Part shown: positions 34,973 through 42,609 of the stretch, piece after piece
Position numbering within the stretch: position 1 is the first letter of the stretch
How the letters are laid out: every line of letters starts with the position of its first letter
NCBI RefSeq assembly: GCF_001620365.2
Contig: NZ_LQMT02000012.1
Span: forward strand, 48,795 to 112,794
Source of the DNA: Amycolatopsis keratiniphila subsp. keratiniphila
GTDB taxonomy: Bacteria > Actinomycetota > Actinomycetes > Mycobacteriales > Pseudonocardiaceae
Length of the DNA: 64,000 nt
Direction of reading: 5' to 3'
Program-made: the position numbers and the translations under genes
The notes under the pieces: generated by a model
What the model saw: the letters and a program-made list of their open reading frames with translations, nothing else
Told to the model about the DNA's origin: nothing
Databases searched by the model: none

Positions 34973-36763
34973 ATGGGGCTCAAGAGCTTGACCGCCACCG
35001 TCGTGGCGACACTGCTGTTCACCGCCGCGCCCGCCGTCGCGTCACCAGGGCTCGTCCTGCGTGACGGCGTCACCGCGCCGGTGTTCTCCTACGAGAAGGC
35101 CATCCGGGAGACCGCCTGGGTGGAGACCGGCCAGGACCTCGACCGCGACGGTCAGGTCGACCGCGTCGCCGCCGACATCATCCGCCCGGCGGAACCGGCG
35201 GCCCGCGGGCAGCGCGTTCCGGTGATCATGGATGTCAGCCCGTACTACGAGAAGGTCGGGCGCGGCAACGAGCGGCAGCCGAAGACGTACCTTCCCGACG
35301 GCACGCCGTCGCAATTCCCGCTCTTCTACGACAACTACTTCGTCCCGCGCGGGTACGCGGTGGTGCTGGTCGACGTCGGCGGCACCAATCGCTCGTCCGG
35401 CTGCTTCGACGACGTCGCGTCCGGCAACGGCGTCGTGAACTGGCTCAACGGGCGCGCTCAGGCCTTCCGCACGCCGTTCGGGCCCGAGCGGGTCCGCGCG
35501 GGCTGGGCGAACGGGTCGGTCGGCGCGATCGGGAAGTCGCAGGACGGGGCGACGGCGATCGGCATGGCGGCGTCCGGGATCGAGGGTTTGAAGACGATCG
35601 TGCCGATCGCGGGGGTCAGTTCGTACTACGAGGTCCACAATTCCCACGGCGCCTACTTCGGCTGGGCGGGCGGGCCCGGGTTCTACAACGAGCGCGCCGA
35701 GAAACTGTGCCGTCCGTTCGAGGAGGACAACGCGCGGCGCGCGGGGACGGACGGGAACTTCAGCGAGTACTGGCGCGGCCTCGACTACGTCGCGAAGACC
35801 GGCAAGGTGCGCGCGAGCGTTTTCGCGTCCATGGGCTTCCACGATCTCAACGTCAACCCGATCCAGTTCGGGCCGTGGTGGGAGGCGTTGAACGCCCACG
35901 GTGTGCCGCGCAAGGCGTGGCTGCACCAAGCGGCACACGTCGATCCGTTCGACCTCGACCGGTCGCTGTTCGTGCGGACACTGCACCGGTGGTTCGACCG
36001 CTGGCTGCTCGGCGTCCGCAACGGCGTCGAGACCGAACCCGCGATCCGCGTCGAGCACACACCGGACCGCTGGACCGACGAACGCCGCTGGCCGCCTGTC
36101 ACGGGGACGCGCGTGATGTGGCCGTCGGTGTCGGGCGGGCTGGGGAATCGCCCATCGCAGGGGACGGCTTCGGTGACCGACGACCCGGCGCGCGGGGCGT
36201 CGCGGTGGGTGGAGAACCCGGCGCAGCCCAGCCCGGATCGGGTCGTCTTCGCCGGTGAACCCGTGCGGGAGGACACGCGCGTGGCCGGGACCGCCACCGT
36301 GACGGTGACCGCCCGTTCGGACAAGCCGAGCGCTCGGCTCGGGGCGGTGCTGGTCGACTACGGGCCCGCGACCGTGCGGAACACGACGTGGCCGGCGCTG
36401 GGCACGAAGAACCTGACGACCCGTTCCTGCTGGGGCGCGGGAACCGCCGCGGACACCGGTTGTTTCCTCGACACCGTCGCCGATCTGACCACTGTGGACA
36501 AACGGATCGTGGCGACCGGCTGGGCGGATCTCGGCCACCACCGGTCACTGTGGCGGGGTGAGCCGCTCGTTCCGGGCAAGGCGTACACGATGACGTTCCG
36601 GCTGAGCAGCCTCGACCACGTCGTCCCGGCGGGGCACCGGCTGGCGCTCGTCCTGGGCGGGACCGATGGGGACATGTTCGATCCGGCGCTGCCCGCGCTC
36701 GGCTCGCGGGTGACGTTCGAGCTGGGCGGGACTTCGCTCTCGGTGCCCATCGCCCGCGTTTAG
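34973..36763 (+). CDS. Exported S15-family (Xaa-Pro dipeptidyl-peptidase-like) hydrolase
   Basis: A 596-aa exported hydrolase with signal peptide (cleavage near AVASPG). The alpha/beta hydrolase part has VPVIMDVSPYYEKVG, RGYAVVLVDVGGTNRSSGC and nucleophile elbow GKSQDGATAIGMAASG. The C-terminal jelly-roll domain of the family starts near residue 400 and ends with HVVPAGHRLALVLGGTD. Most relatives have an aromatic residue after the catalytic Ser (GKSYxG or GKSWDG); here it is Gln. The C-terminal Arg-Val and stop come from a dispersed repeat. Substrate is probably X-Pro peptides or an ester. Confidence 0.88.
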   Translation: MGLKSLTATVVATLLFTAAPAVASPGLVLRDGVTAPVFSYEKAIRETAWVETGQDLDRDGQVDRVAADIIRPAEPAARGQRVPVIMDVSPYYEKVGRGNERQPKTYLPDGTPSQFPLFYDNYFVPRGYAVVLVDVGGTNRSSGCFDDVASGNGVVNWLNGRAQAFRTPFGPERVRAGWANGSVGAIGKSQDGATAIGMAASGIEGLKTIVPIAGVSSYYEVHNSHGAYFGWAGGPGFYNERAEKLCRPFEEDNARRAGTDGNFSEYWRGLDYVAKTGKVRASVFASMGFHDLNVNPIQFGPWWEALNAHGVPRKAWLHQAAHVDPFDLDRSLFVRTLHRWFDRWLLGVRNGVETEPAIRVEHTPDRWTDERRWPPVTGTRVMWPSVSGGLGNRPSQGTASVTDDPARGASRWVENPAQPSPDRVVFAGEPVREDTRVAGTATVTVTARSDKPSARLGAVLVDYGPATVRNTTWPALGTKNLTTRSCWGAGTAADTGCFLDTVADLTTVDKRIVATGWADLGHHRSLWRGEPLVPGKAYTMTFRLSSLDHVVPAGHRLALVLGGTDGDMFDPALPALGSRVTFELGGTSLSVPIARV

Positions 36764-36776
36764 TCCTCTGAATGCG
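36755..36776 (+). repeat. Single arm of dispersed inverted-repeat family C
   Basis: The unit CGCGTTTAGTCCTCTGAATG (continuing CG) covers the last codons and TAG stop of the S15 gene. The same sequence, with its complementary arm, occurs at 63901 and in a close form at 52271. Here I see only one arm. Confidence 0.75.
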
Positions 36777-36812
36777 AGAGGGGAGGGGCGTCGCCTGGCT
36801 AAGGTCGGAACC

Positions 36813-37469
36813 ATGAGCCTGCCCGGCTATTGGCTGCGCCGTCCCGCCCTTCCGACGTCGGCCGCGCTGCGCGAGCGGTTCGACGCGATGCTGGCCGAAG
36901 CGATCGCGGTCGGCCCCGGCAGGCCCGTCGGCTATCACGTCGACGCGCCGAAATGGCAGTTCCTGTGCCACGTCGCCGACCGCGCGGACTTCGTCCTGCA
37001 CGGCTCGGGTGATCCGGACATCACCGAATTCGTCCCGCGCCGTCCGCCGGACATCACCGAGTTCGGCAGCAGGCACGCGGTGTTCGCGGCGGCCGACGGC
37101 ATCTGGCCGATGTTCTACGCGATCCTCGACCGCGACAGCGCGCCGGTGTCGATGTGCAACGCGTGCGTGCGGGCCGGTGGCGAGGCCCGCTATCACTTCT
37201 CGATCAGCGCGCCAGCCTTGGCGCGACGGCCCTGGCGGCCGGGCACGGTGTACCTGCTGCCATCCGCGACCTTCGGCCTGGAACCGGCGGACGGGGACAT
37301 CCGGCCGGCCCAGGCCGCCAGCCCGGTACCGGTCCGGCCGGTCGCCAAACTCACCGTCGGGCCGGAGGACTTCCCCTTCCTGCACGACGTCCACGGCCAC
37401 GACGACGCGGAACTGTTCGCCAGAGCGGCCGCGGCCCCGGACGGCTTCCCCTGGCACGAACCCCGGTGA
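36813..37469 (+). CDS. Conserved hypothetical protein
   Basis: A 218-aa cytosolic-looking protein without signal peptide or membrane segment. It is rich in Trp, Pro and His, with an internal near-repeat (DITEFVPRRPPDITEFGSRH) and two nearby cysteines (MCNACVRAGG). I do not recognise the family. The ATG is followed 10 bp after its stop by the SRPBCC gene on the same strand, so the two are probably cotranscribed. Confidence 0.7.
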   Translation: MSLPGYWLRRPALPTSAALRERFDAMLAEAIAVGPGRPVGYHVDAPKWQFLCHVADRADFVLHGSGDPDITEFVPRRPPDITEFGSRHAVFAAADGIWPMFYAILDRDSAPVSMCNACVRAGGEARYHFSISAPALARRPWRPGTVYLLPSATFGLEPADGDIRPAQAASPVPVRPVAKLTVGPEDFPFLHDVHGHDDAELFARAAAAPDGFPWHEPR

Positions 37470-37479
37470 AGGAGAACGT

Positions 37480-37917
37480 ATGGCGAAGATCCAGCGCATT
37501 TCCGTCCACGGCCACACGAGCGCGAGCCCCGAAGACGTCTACGCGCTCCTCGTGGACCGCGAGCATTGGCCCGACTGGTCGCCCATGGGCGCGTTCCGCC
37601 TGCTCGACAAGGGGGACGACAACGGTCTCGGCGCCATCGGCGTCTTCAGCACCAACGGCGTCAACAGCTGCGAAGAGGTCATCGCGCTCGAACCCGGCAA
37701 ACGCTTCGGCTACTCGCTGAAGAAGGGGCTCCCGGTGCGGGACTACCGCGCTTACGTCGACCTCACCCCCGAGCGGGGCGGCACCGCGATCCACTGGCAT
37801 TCCACGTTCACCGCCAAGATCCCGGGCACCGGCTGGGTGTATCGCCGCTTCCTCGGCCACTTCATCGGGCGCATGGTCGAGAGCCTCGTGGCGCGCGCCT
37901 CGCGCGGCGCACCATAA
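37480..37917 (+). CDS. SRPBCC/START-fold polyketide-cyclase-like protein
   Basis: A 145-aa protein of the helix-grip fold. Typical are SASPEDVYALLVDREHWPDWS, CEEVIALEPGKRFGYSL and GGTAIHWHSTFTAKIPGTGW. Such proteins bind hydrophobic ligands or act as cyclases or lipid carriers. The ribosome site AAGGAG is ideal. The upstream hypothetical and downstream TetR gene are on the same strand with 10-base gaps, suggesting a small operon. Function cannot be specified. Confidence 0.85.
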   Translation: MAKIQRISVHGHTSASPEDVYALLVDREHWPDWSPMGAFRLLDKGDDNGLGAIGVFSTNGVNSCEEVIALEPGKRFGYSLKKGLPVRDYRAYVDLTPERGGTAIHWHSTFTAKIPGTGWVYRRFLGHFIGRMVESLVARASRGAP

Positions 37918-37926
37918 AGTAGGCGC

Positions 37927-38550
37927 ATGGCAGCCCCACGACGCACGCAGGAGGAACGCAGCGCCGCGATGCGCGTCAGGCTGCTCGACGCCACGATCGA
38001 CTGTCTCGTCGAGTACGGCTACGCGGGCACCACGACCACCCGCGTCGCGGACCGCGCCGGGGTGACCCGCGGCGCGCAGGTGCACCACTTCCCGACCAAG
38101 ACCGACCTCGTCACCTCGGCGATCCGGCATCTCGCGGCCAAGCGCACGGAGGTCGCGATGGCGGAGATCGACCGGCTCAAGGCCTCGGCCGACCCGGTCG
38201 GGGACGCGTTGCAGCTGCTGTGGGAGATGCACCAGGGGCCGGTCTTCTCGGCGACCGTCGAGCTGTGGGTGGCGTCGCGGACCGACGCGGAGCTGCGCGC
38301 CCAGATGGCGGTGGTCGAGCCGATCGCGACGAGCAGCCTGGTCGAGTTCGGCAAGGCCCTGCTGCCGGACCATTCGGCGCATCCGGAATTCCTGCACGCG
38401 GTGTACACGGCGATGGACGTCGTCCGCGGCATCCTCATCGCCAGCTGGGCGACTCGCGACCAGACCGAACTGGAGGCGCGCTGGGAGCGCGGCCGTCGTC
38501 ATCTGATCCTCCTGTTCGAGGCGTTGATGCAGCCCGCTCCCTCCCGCTAG
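37927..38550 (+). CDS. TetR-family regulator
   Basis: A 207-aa TetR protein. Helix-turn-helix: TTTTRVADRAGVTRGAQVHH followed by FPTKTDLV. The remaining sequence has the usual long helices (ATVELWVASRTDAELRAQMA). It follows the SRPBCC gene by nine bases and probably regulates this little operon. No effector is evident. Confidence 0.9.
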   Translation: MAAPRRTQEERSAAMRVRLLDATIDCLVEYGYAGTTTTRVADRAGVTRGAQVHHFPTKTDLVTSAIRHLAAKRTEVAMAEIDRLKASADPVGDALQLLWEMHQGPVFSATVELWVASRTDAELRAQMAVVEPIATSSLVEFGKALLPDHSAHPEFLHAVYTAMDVVRGILIASWATRDQTELEARWERGRRHLILLFEALMQPAPSR

Positions 38551-38557
38551 GCGTGTT

Positions 38558-38574
38558 ACTCTCCCCGGGAGAGT
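38558..38574. promoter_or_regulatory. Palindrome before the HxlR gene, possible operator
   Basis: ACTCTCC (38558-38564) and GGAGAGT (38568-38574) form a 7-bp inverted repeat with 3-base spacer, 11 bp before the HxlR start. It could be an autoregulatory site; the spacing also overlaps the likely ribosome site GAGGAGG. Confidence 0.4.
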
Positions 38575-38585
38575 GAGGAGGTCAC

Positions 38586-38948
38586 GTGCTCGGAAACCCG
38601 TACGACCCCGACTGTCCGACCCGCGCGCTGCTCGACCGCATCGGCGACCAGTGGACCGTGCTGATCGTCGGCGTGCTCGGCGACGGCCCGCTCCGGTTCA
38701 CCGAGATCGGCAAACGCGTGCGCGGCATCTCGCAGAAGGTCCTCACCCAGACGCTGCGCAGCCTCGTCCGCGACGGGATCCTGACGCGCACGGCGTATCC
38801 GGAGATCCCCCCGCACGTGGAGTACGAGCTGACCGCGCTCGGCCGCAACCTCGCCGAACCGCTCGAGATGCTCGACAAATGGGCCCGTGTCCACATGGGC
38901 GAAGTGCTCGACGCGCGCAAGAACTACGACGGTCAGCTCACCGCCTGA
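38586..38948 (+). CDS. HxlR-family transcriptional regulator
   Basis: A 120-aa winged-helix protein: DCPTRALLDRIGDQWTVLIV, LRFTEIGKRVRGISQKVLTQ and LTRTAYPEIPPHVEYELTAL are all diagnostic. The N-terminal Cys is the position used for redox or aldehyde sensing in some relatives. GTG 38586 has GAGGAGG upstream. Its last 16 bases overlap the convergent TetR gene. Confidence 0.92.
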   Translation: MLGNPYDPDCPTRALLDRIGDQWTVLIVGVLGDGPLRFTEIGKRVRGISQKVLTQTLRSLVRDGILTRTAYPEIPPHVEYELTALGRNLAEPLEMLDKWARVHMGEVLDARKNYDGQLTA

Positions 38949-39550
38949 CCGAACAGCCGGTCGAGGTGATAGTCCACTGTGGACAGTGCCTCCTCCGGCG
39001 TGCGGTGCTTCATCACGATGTTGGTGCCCTGGGAATCCGCGAGCGCCCAGAGGATCGCGGACTCGTGCATCGGGTCGGCCGATTTGTCGACATCGCCCGC
39101 TTCCTGGCTCTGGCGGATCAGGAGGGCGAACAGTTCGAACAGCTGGGGCACGCCGTCGGTGAACGCGGCCGCGAAGGACGGGTCGGAGATCGCGCGGATG
39201 AAAAACGCGACGCCCATCAGCCAGTCGCCGCGGCGGCGCTCGTCGAGCGGCAGGATCTCGACCATGATCGCGCGGATGATGGCCTTGGGTGTCGACGGCA
39301 GTTCGCCGGCCTCCAGCTGGGCCTTGATTCGCTCTTCGTACACCTGCGAGCGGCGTTCGACGGCGAACAGCAGCATCTCGTCCTTGGTCTTGAAGTAGTG
39401 CTGTACCAAGCCCATCGACATGCCCGCTTCGGCGGCGACATGCCGGAGGCTGACTCCTTCGAGGCCTCTCGTGGCCGTCAGCCGCGTCAGCGCCTCGGCG
39501 ATCTCCGCGCGTCTCGCGGCGTGATCCACCTGTTTCGGCACCTTCACCAT
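38933..39550 (-). CDS. TetR-family regulator divergent from PH-domain membrane genes
   Basis: A 205-aa TetR protein of BetI-like layout. Helix-turn-helix: GVSLRHVAAEAGMSMGLVQH then YFKTKDEM. The C-terminal part has LLPLDERRRGDWLMGVAFF-like helices with many aromatic residues for ligand binding. Two palindromes centred on GCGATCGC lie between it and the divergent membrane-protein pair, so it should repress both. Its 3' end overlaps the HxlR gene by 16 bp. Confidence 0.9.
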   Translation of the reverse strand: MVKVPKQVDHAARRAEIAEALTRLTATRGLEGVSLRHVAAEAGMSMGLVQHYFKTKDEMLLFAVERRSQVYEERIKAQLEAGELPSTPKAIIRAIMVEILPLDERRRGDWLMGVAFFIRAISDPSFAAAFTDGVPQLFELFALLIRQSQEAGDVDKSADPMHESAILWALADSQGTNIVMKHRTPEEALSTVDYHLDRLFGQAVS

Positions 39551-39564
39551 CCGTTCCGCCGTTT

Positions 39565-39582
39565 GCAATGCGATCGCATTGC
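39565..39582. promoter_or_regulatory. TetR operator 1 (perfect 18-bp palindrome)
   Basis: GCAATGCGATCGCATTGC is a perfect palindrome. It lies 15 bp before the tetR start. Confidence 0.8.
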
Positions 39583-39600
39583 CACTACTGTCCCACGCTA

Positions 39601-39622
39601 TTACGATGCGATCGCATTGTAA
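39601..39622. promoter_or_regulatory. TetR operator 2 (near-perfect 22-bp palindrome)
   Basis: This site carries the same core ATGCGATCGCAT as operator 1, extended by matching TTAC/GTAA ends, with one mismatched pair. Centres of the two sites are 38 bp apart, and this one lies 13 bp before the PH-domain gene start. Confidence 0.8.
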
Positions 39623-39634
39623 ACGCATTCGGGG

Positions 39635-40147
39635 GTGAACTCGGTGGAAGCCGAACGGGGGAAGGTGCGGCTGCGGCCGCCGCGGAACGCGCTGGATCAG
39701 CGGGTCGTCGGCTGGTGGCGGCTGCAGGGAACGCTTTTCTGGGGCGCTCCGGTGCTGGTGCTGGTGTTGCTCGGGCTGCTCATCACGCCCGCGAGGTTCT
39801 GGCTGCTGACGCCGGCGGTGGTGTTCGCGGTGCTGGGCCTCGTCTGGGTGATCGCGATGCCGCTGTGGTGGTTCAAGGTGCATCGCTGGGAGGTGACGGA
39901 GACGGCGGTGTACGCGCGCTCCGGGTTCTTCTGGCAGGAGTGGCGCGTCGCGCCGATGTCACGGATCCAGACCGTGGACACCCTGCGCGGGCCGCTGCAG
40001 CAGGTGTTCAAGCTCGCGACCGTCACGGTCACCACGGCGTCGGCGCGCGGCGCGGTCAAGATCCGCGGCCTCGACCACGAACTGGCCGCGAGCCTGGCGG
40101 AGCAGCTCACCGAAACGACGCAGGCGACGCCAGGGGACGCGACATGA
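39635..40147 (+). CDS. PH-domain (YdbS-like) membrane protein
   Basis: A 170-aa protein with two membrane segments (about residues 35-75) and a bacterial PH domain (bPH_2): WWFKVHRWEVTETAVYARSG, then SRIQTVDTLRGPLQQVF, then TVTTASARGAVKIRGLD. It is the YdbS-like partner of the following gene, with stop and start overlapping (ATGA). Function of the pair is poorly known. Control by the divergent TetR is likely. Confidence 0.88.
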   Translation: MNSVEAERGKVRLRPPRNALDQRVVGWWRLQGTLFWGAPVLVLVLLGLLITPARFWLLTPAVVFAVLGLVWVIAMPLWWFKVHRWEVTETAVYARSGFFWQEWRVAPMSRIQTVDTLRGPLQQVFKLATVTVTTASARGAVKIRGLDHELAASLAEQLTETTQATPGDAT

Positions 40148-41649
40148 CCTCGGGCGAATTCGAGGGCTGGAACACGCTCGACAAGCGGACGCTCGCCGTC
40201 ACCGCGGTGATGATGACCGGCGCGGCCGTCGGTGCCGCGATCCCGACCACGGCCGCGATCGTGGGCGGCGGCGCGAGATTCTGGGTCGCGCTCGCCTGGG
40301 TCGTGGCCGGCGGGGTGGTCCTCGTCGCCGGCGCTGTGCTGGCGGACCTCTTCTACTGGAAGGGGGTGCGCTACCGGGTCACGCCGGAACGCCTGGAGAC
40401 GGCGTTCACGCTGGTCTTCCGTTCGCGGAAATCCCTGCAGCGCGAGCGGATCCGCAACGTCGACCTGACGGCGAACCCACTGCACCGGCTGTTCGGCGTG
40501 GCGGTGGTGACCATCGGCACCGGCTCGCACGAGTCGGGCGGGCAGGGCCGGATCAAGCTCAACCCGGTCTCGCGCCCCGAAGCCGAGCGGCTTCGCGCGG
40601 AATTGTTGCGCCGCACGGAAATCGCGGAGACCGACGAGGACGCGCCGCTCGCCGAACTCGACCGGGGCTGGATCCGCTACGCGCCGATGTCGTTCCTCAC
40701 ACCGGCACTGGGGCTCGCCGCGGGCGGCGGGCTCATGCAGGTCTCGGAATGGGCGGGGCTGCAGAAGGGGCTGATCGATTGGGTGATCGGCCTGTTCCGC
40801 GGTATCCCGCTGGTGGTGGCGATCCTGATCCTGCTGGCGATCGCGATGCTCGTCGGCCTGGTCGGCGCGCTGGGCCTGTGGGTCGAGATGTGGTGGAACT
40901 ACCGGCTCGACCGTGAGGCGGGCGGGACGCTCCGGGTGCGCCGGGGCCTGTTCACCACGCGCTCGATCTCGATCGAGGAACGCCGGATGCGCGGGATCGA
41001 CCTCGTCGAGCCGCTCGGGAACCGGATCTCCGGCGCGGCGCGGGTGGACGCGATCGCCACCGGCATGCGCCAAAGCGACGACAAGGACAAGACCGACTAC
41101 CACACGCTGCTGCCGGCCGCGCCGGTCGCGACGGCCAACCGCGTCGCCGCGGCGGTGCTGCGCGAACCGGTCTCGCCGACCGAGGCCGTGCGGCTCACCG
41201 GGCATCCGCGCGCCGCGCGGGGACGGCTGCTGCGCTGGTGGATCGGCTCGGTGGTGGTGCTGCTGGCGATCTTCGCGCTCCTCGGCTTCCTGCTGACCGA
41301 CGTCCTGCTGGTGATCGGCGCCGCGCTCGGCATCGTGTTGCTGCCCGCGTCGGTGCTGCTGGCGCTGGACGCCTATCGCAACCTCGGACACGGGATCACC
41401 GGGCGATACCTCGTCGGGCGGCACGGGACCGTGCGGCGGAGCACGTTCGCCCTGGAGCGCGACGGCGTGATCGGCTGGACGGTGAAGCAGTCGATCTTCC
41501 AGCGGCGCAAGGGTTTGCTGACCGTCGTGGCGACCACGGCCGCCGGGGCCGGGGCGTATTCGGTGTACGACGCGGGGGAGGAGCAGGGGCTGCTGTTCGC
41601 GGAGGAGTCGGTGCCGGAGCTGCTGACGCCCTTCCTCGAACGGGCCTGA
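40144..41649 (+). CDS. PH-domain (YdbT-like) membrane protein
   Basis: A 501-aa protein with several membrane segments in three blocks (about 20-75, 185-245 and 365-405) alternating with three bPH_2-type regions: VRYRVTPERLETAFTLVFRS, RRGLFTTRSISIEERRMRGI, and VGRHGTVRRSTFALERDGVI. The last also has TVKQSIFQRRKGLLTVVATT. This is the YdbT layout and it pairs with the preceding YdbS-like protein. Function is unknown; envelope stress or lipid handling is a guess. Confidence 0.88.
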   Translation: MTSGEFEGWNTLDKRTLAVTAVMMTGAAVGAAIPTTAAIVGGGARFWVALAWVVAGGVVLVAGAVLADLFYWKGVRYRVTPERLETAFTLVFRSRKSLQRERIRNVDLTANPLHRLFGVAVVTIGTGSHESGGQGRIKLNPVSRPEAERLRAELLRRTEIAETDEDAPLAELDRGWIRYAPMSFLTPALGLAAGGGLMQVSEWAGLQKGLIDWVIGLFRGIPLVVAILILLAIAMLVGLVGALGLWVEMWWNYRLDREAGGTLRVRRGLFTTRSISIEERRMRGIDLVEPLGNRISGAARVDAIATGMRQSDDKDKTDYHTLLPAAPVATANRVAAAVLREPVSPTEAVRLTGHPRAARGRLLRWWIGSVVVLLAIFALLGFLLTDVLLVIGAALGIVLLPASVLLALDAYRNLGHGITGRYLVGRHGTVRRSTFALERDGVIGWTVKQSIFQRRKGLLTVVATTAAGAGAYSVYDAGEEQGLLFAEESVPELLTPFLERA

Positions 41650-41675
41650 CCACACGGTTTGGGTCCCTGAAGTAC

Positions 41676-41722
41676 GTGAAGGCCTCCTTCACTACCTTCA
41701 GGGTAGGCAAGGAGGCCTTCAC
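41676..41722. repeat. Dispersed inverted repeat, family B copy 1
   Basis: GTGAAGGCCTCCTT (41676-41689) pairs with 41709-41722; outer GGGTCC/GGACCC also match. The same 14-mer forms a longer hairpin at 61513. It follows the PH-domain gene and may end transcription. Confidence 0.8.
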
Positions 41723-41837
41723 GGACCCGACCCGCGATCAGCCGCGGAACCCTTCGCCCTAACCCGAACCGCCACTAACGACCCACTGGACCGACGCTTC
41801 GGCCGTCACCGAAACGTCCGCTGACTACCGTCGTGGC

Positions 41838-42599
41838 ATGACCGCATTCGCCGCTTTGCACGTCCCCGGTTCCCCGCTGCTCCTGCCGAACGTCTGGGAG
41901 TTCGGCACCGCCGCCTTCCTGACCGCGCAAGGCTTCCCGGCGCTCGGCACGACCAGCCTCGGGGTCTCGGCCGCCGAGGGCGAGCCGGACGGTGCCCCTT
42001 CCTCGAAGGACGCCACCGTCCGGCTGGCGCGGCGGCTCACCGGGCTCGACGCGCTGATCAGCGTCGACCTCGCCGACGGGTTCAGCGAAGACCCGGGTGA
42101 GGTCGGCGCGCTGGCGGCGGAGCTCGCCGAAGCCGGTGTCGCGGGCATCAATCTCGAAGACGCCCTCGGCGACCCCGTGCGGCACGCGGCCAAGATCGCG
42201 GCCGTGAAGGACCGTGCCCCCGATCTGTTCGTCAACGCCCGCACGGACACGCATTGGCTCGGAAACCCCGACATCGGCGCCGCGATCGGCCGCTCTCTGT
42301 CCTATGTGGACGCGGGTGCCGACGGCGTGTTCGTGCCGGGGCTCGCCGAAGCCGCGGACGTCGAAAAGCTGGTGAAGGCCGTCGGGGTGCCGGTGAACCT
42401 GCTTTTCCTGCCCGGCAAGGTCACCGTCGCGGGGCTCGCCGGGCTCGGCGTCGCCCGGATCAGCCTCGGGTCGCTGCCGTACCGGATGGCGCTCGCCGCC
42501 ACGCTGCGCACGGTGGAGGCGGTGCGCGACGGCGGGGAACTCCCGCTGACCCCGCCGTCCTACGCCGACGTCGCGGCCCTGCTGCCGGAATCTCATTAA
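41838..42599 (+). CDS. Isocitrate lyase/PEP mutase superfamily protein
   Basis: A 253-aa TIM-barrel protein of the PEP mutase/isocitrate lyase group: LLLPNVWEFGTAAF, FPALGTTSLGVSAAEGEPDG, LISVDLADGFSED (metal-binding acidic residues), AGINLEDALGD and NARTDTHWLG. Members cleave or rearrange C-C or C-P bonds of 2-hydroxy or oxo acids. The usual lyase catalytic KKCGH-type loop is absent, so it belongs to the broad actinobacterial subgroup of unknown substrate. It is followed 10 bp later by a PLP enzyme gene. Confidence 0.85.
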   Translation: MTAFAALHVPGSPLLLPNVWEFGTAAFLTAQGFPALGTTSLGVSAAEGEPDGAPSSKDATVRLARRLTGLDALISVDLADGFSEDPGEVGALAAELAEAGVAGINLEDALGDPVRHAAKIAAVKDRAPDLFVNARTDTHWLGNPDIGAAIGRSLSYVDAGADGVFVPGLAEAADVEKLVKAVGVPVNLLFLPGKVTVAGLAGLGVARISLGSLPYRMALAATLRTVEAVRDGGELPLTPPSYADVAALLPESH

Positions 42600-42609
42600 C
42601 CTCGGGGGC

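Noticed and set aside
39697..41655. 652-aa open frame on the minus strand
   Set aside because: Antisense to the PH-domain genes.
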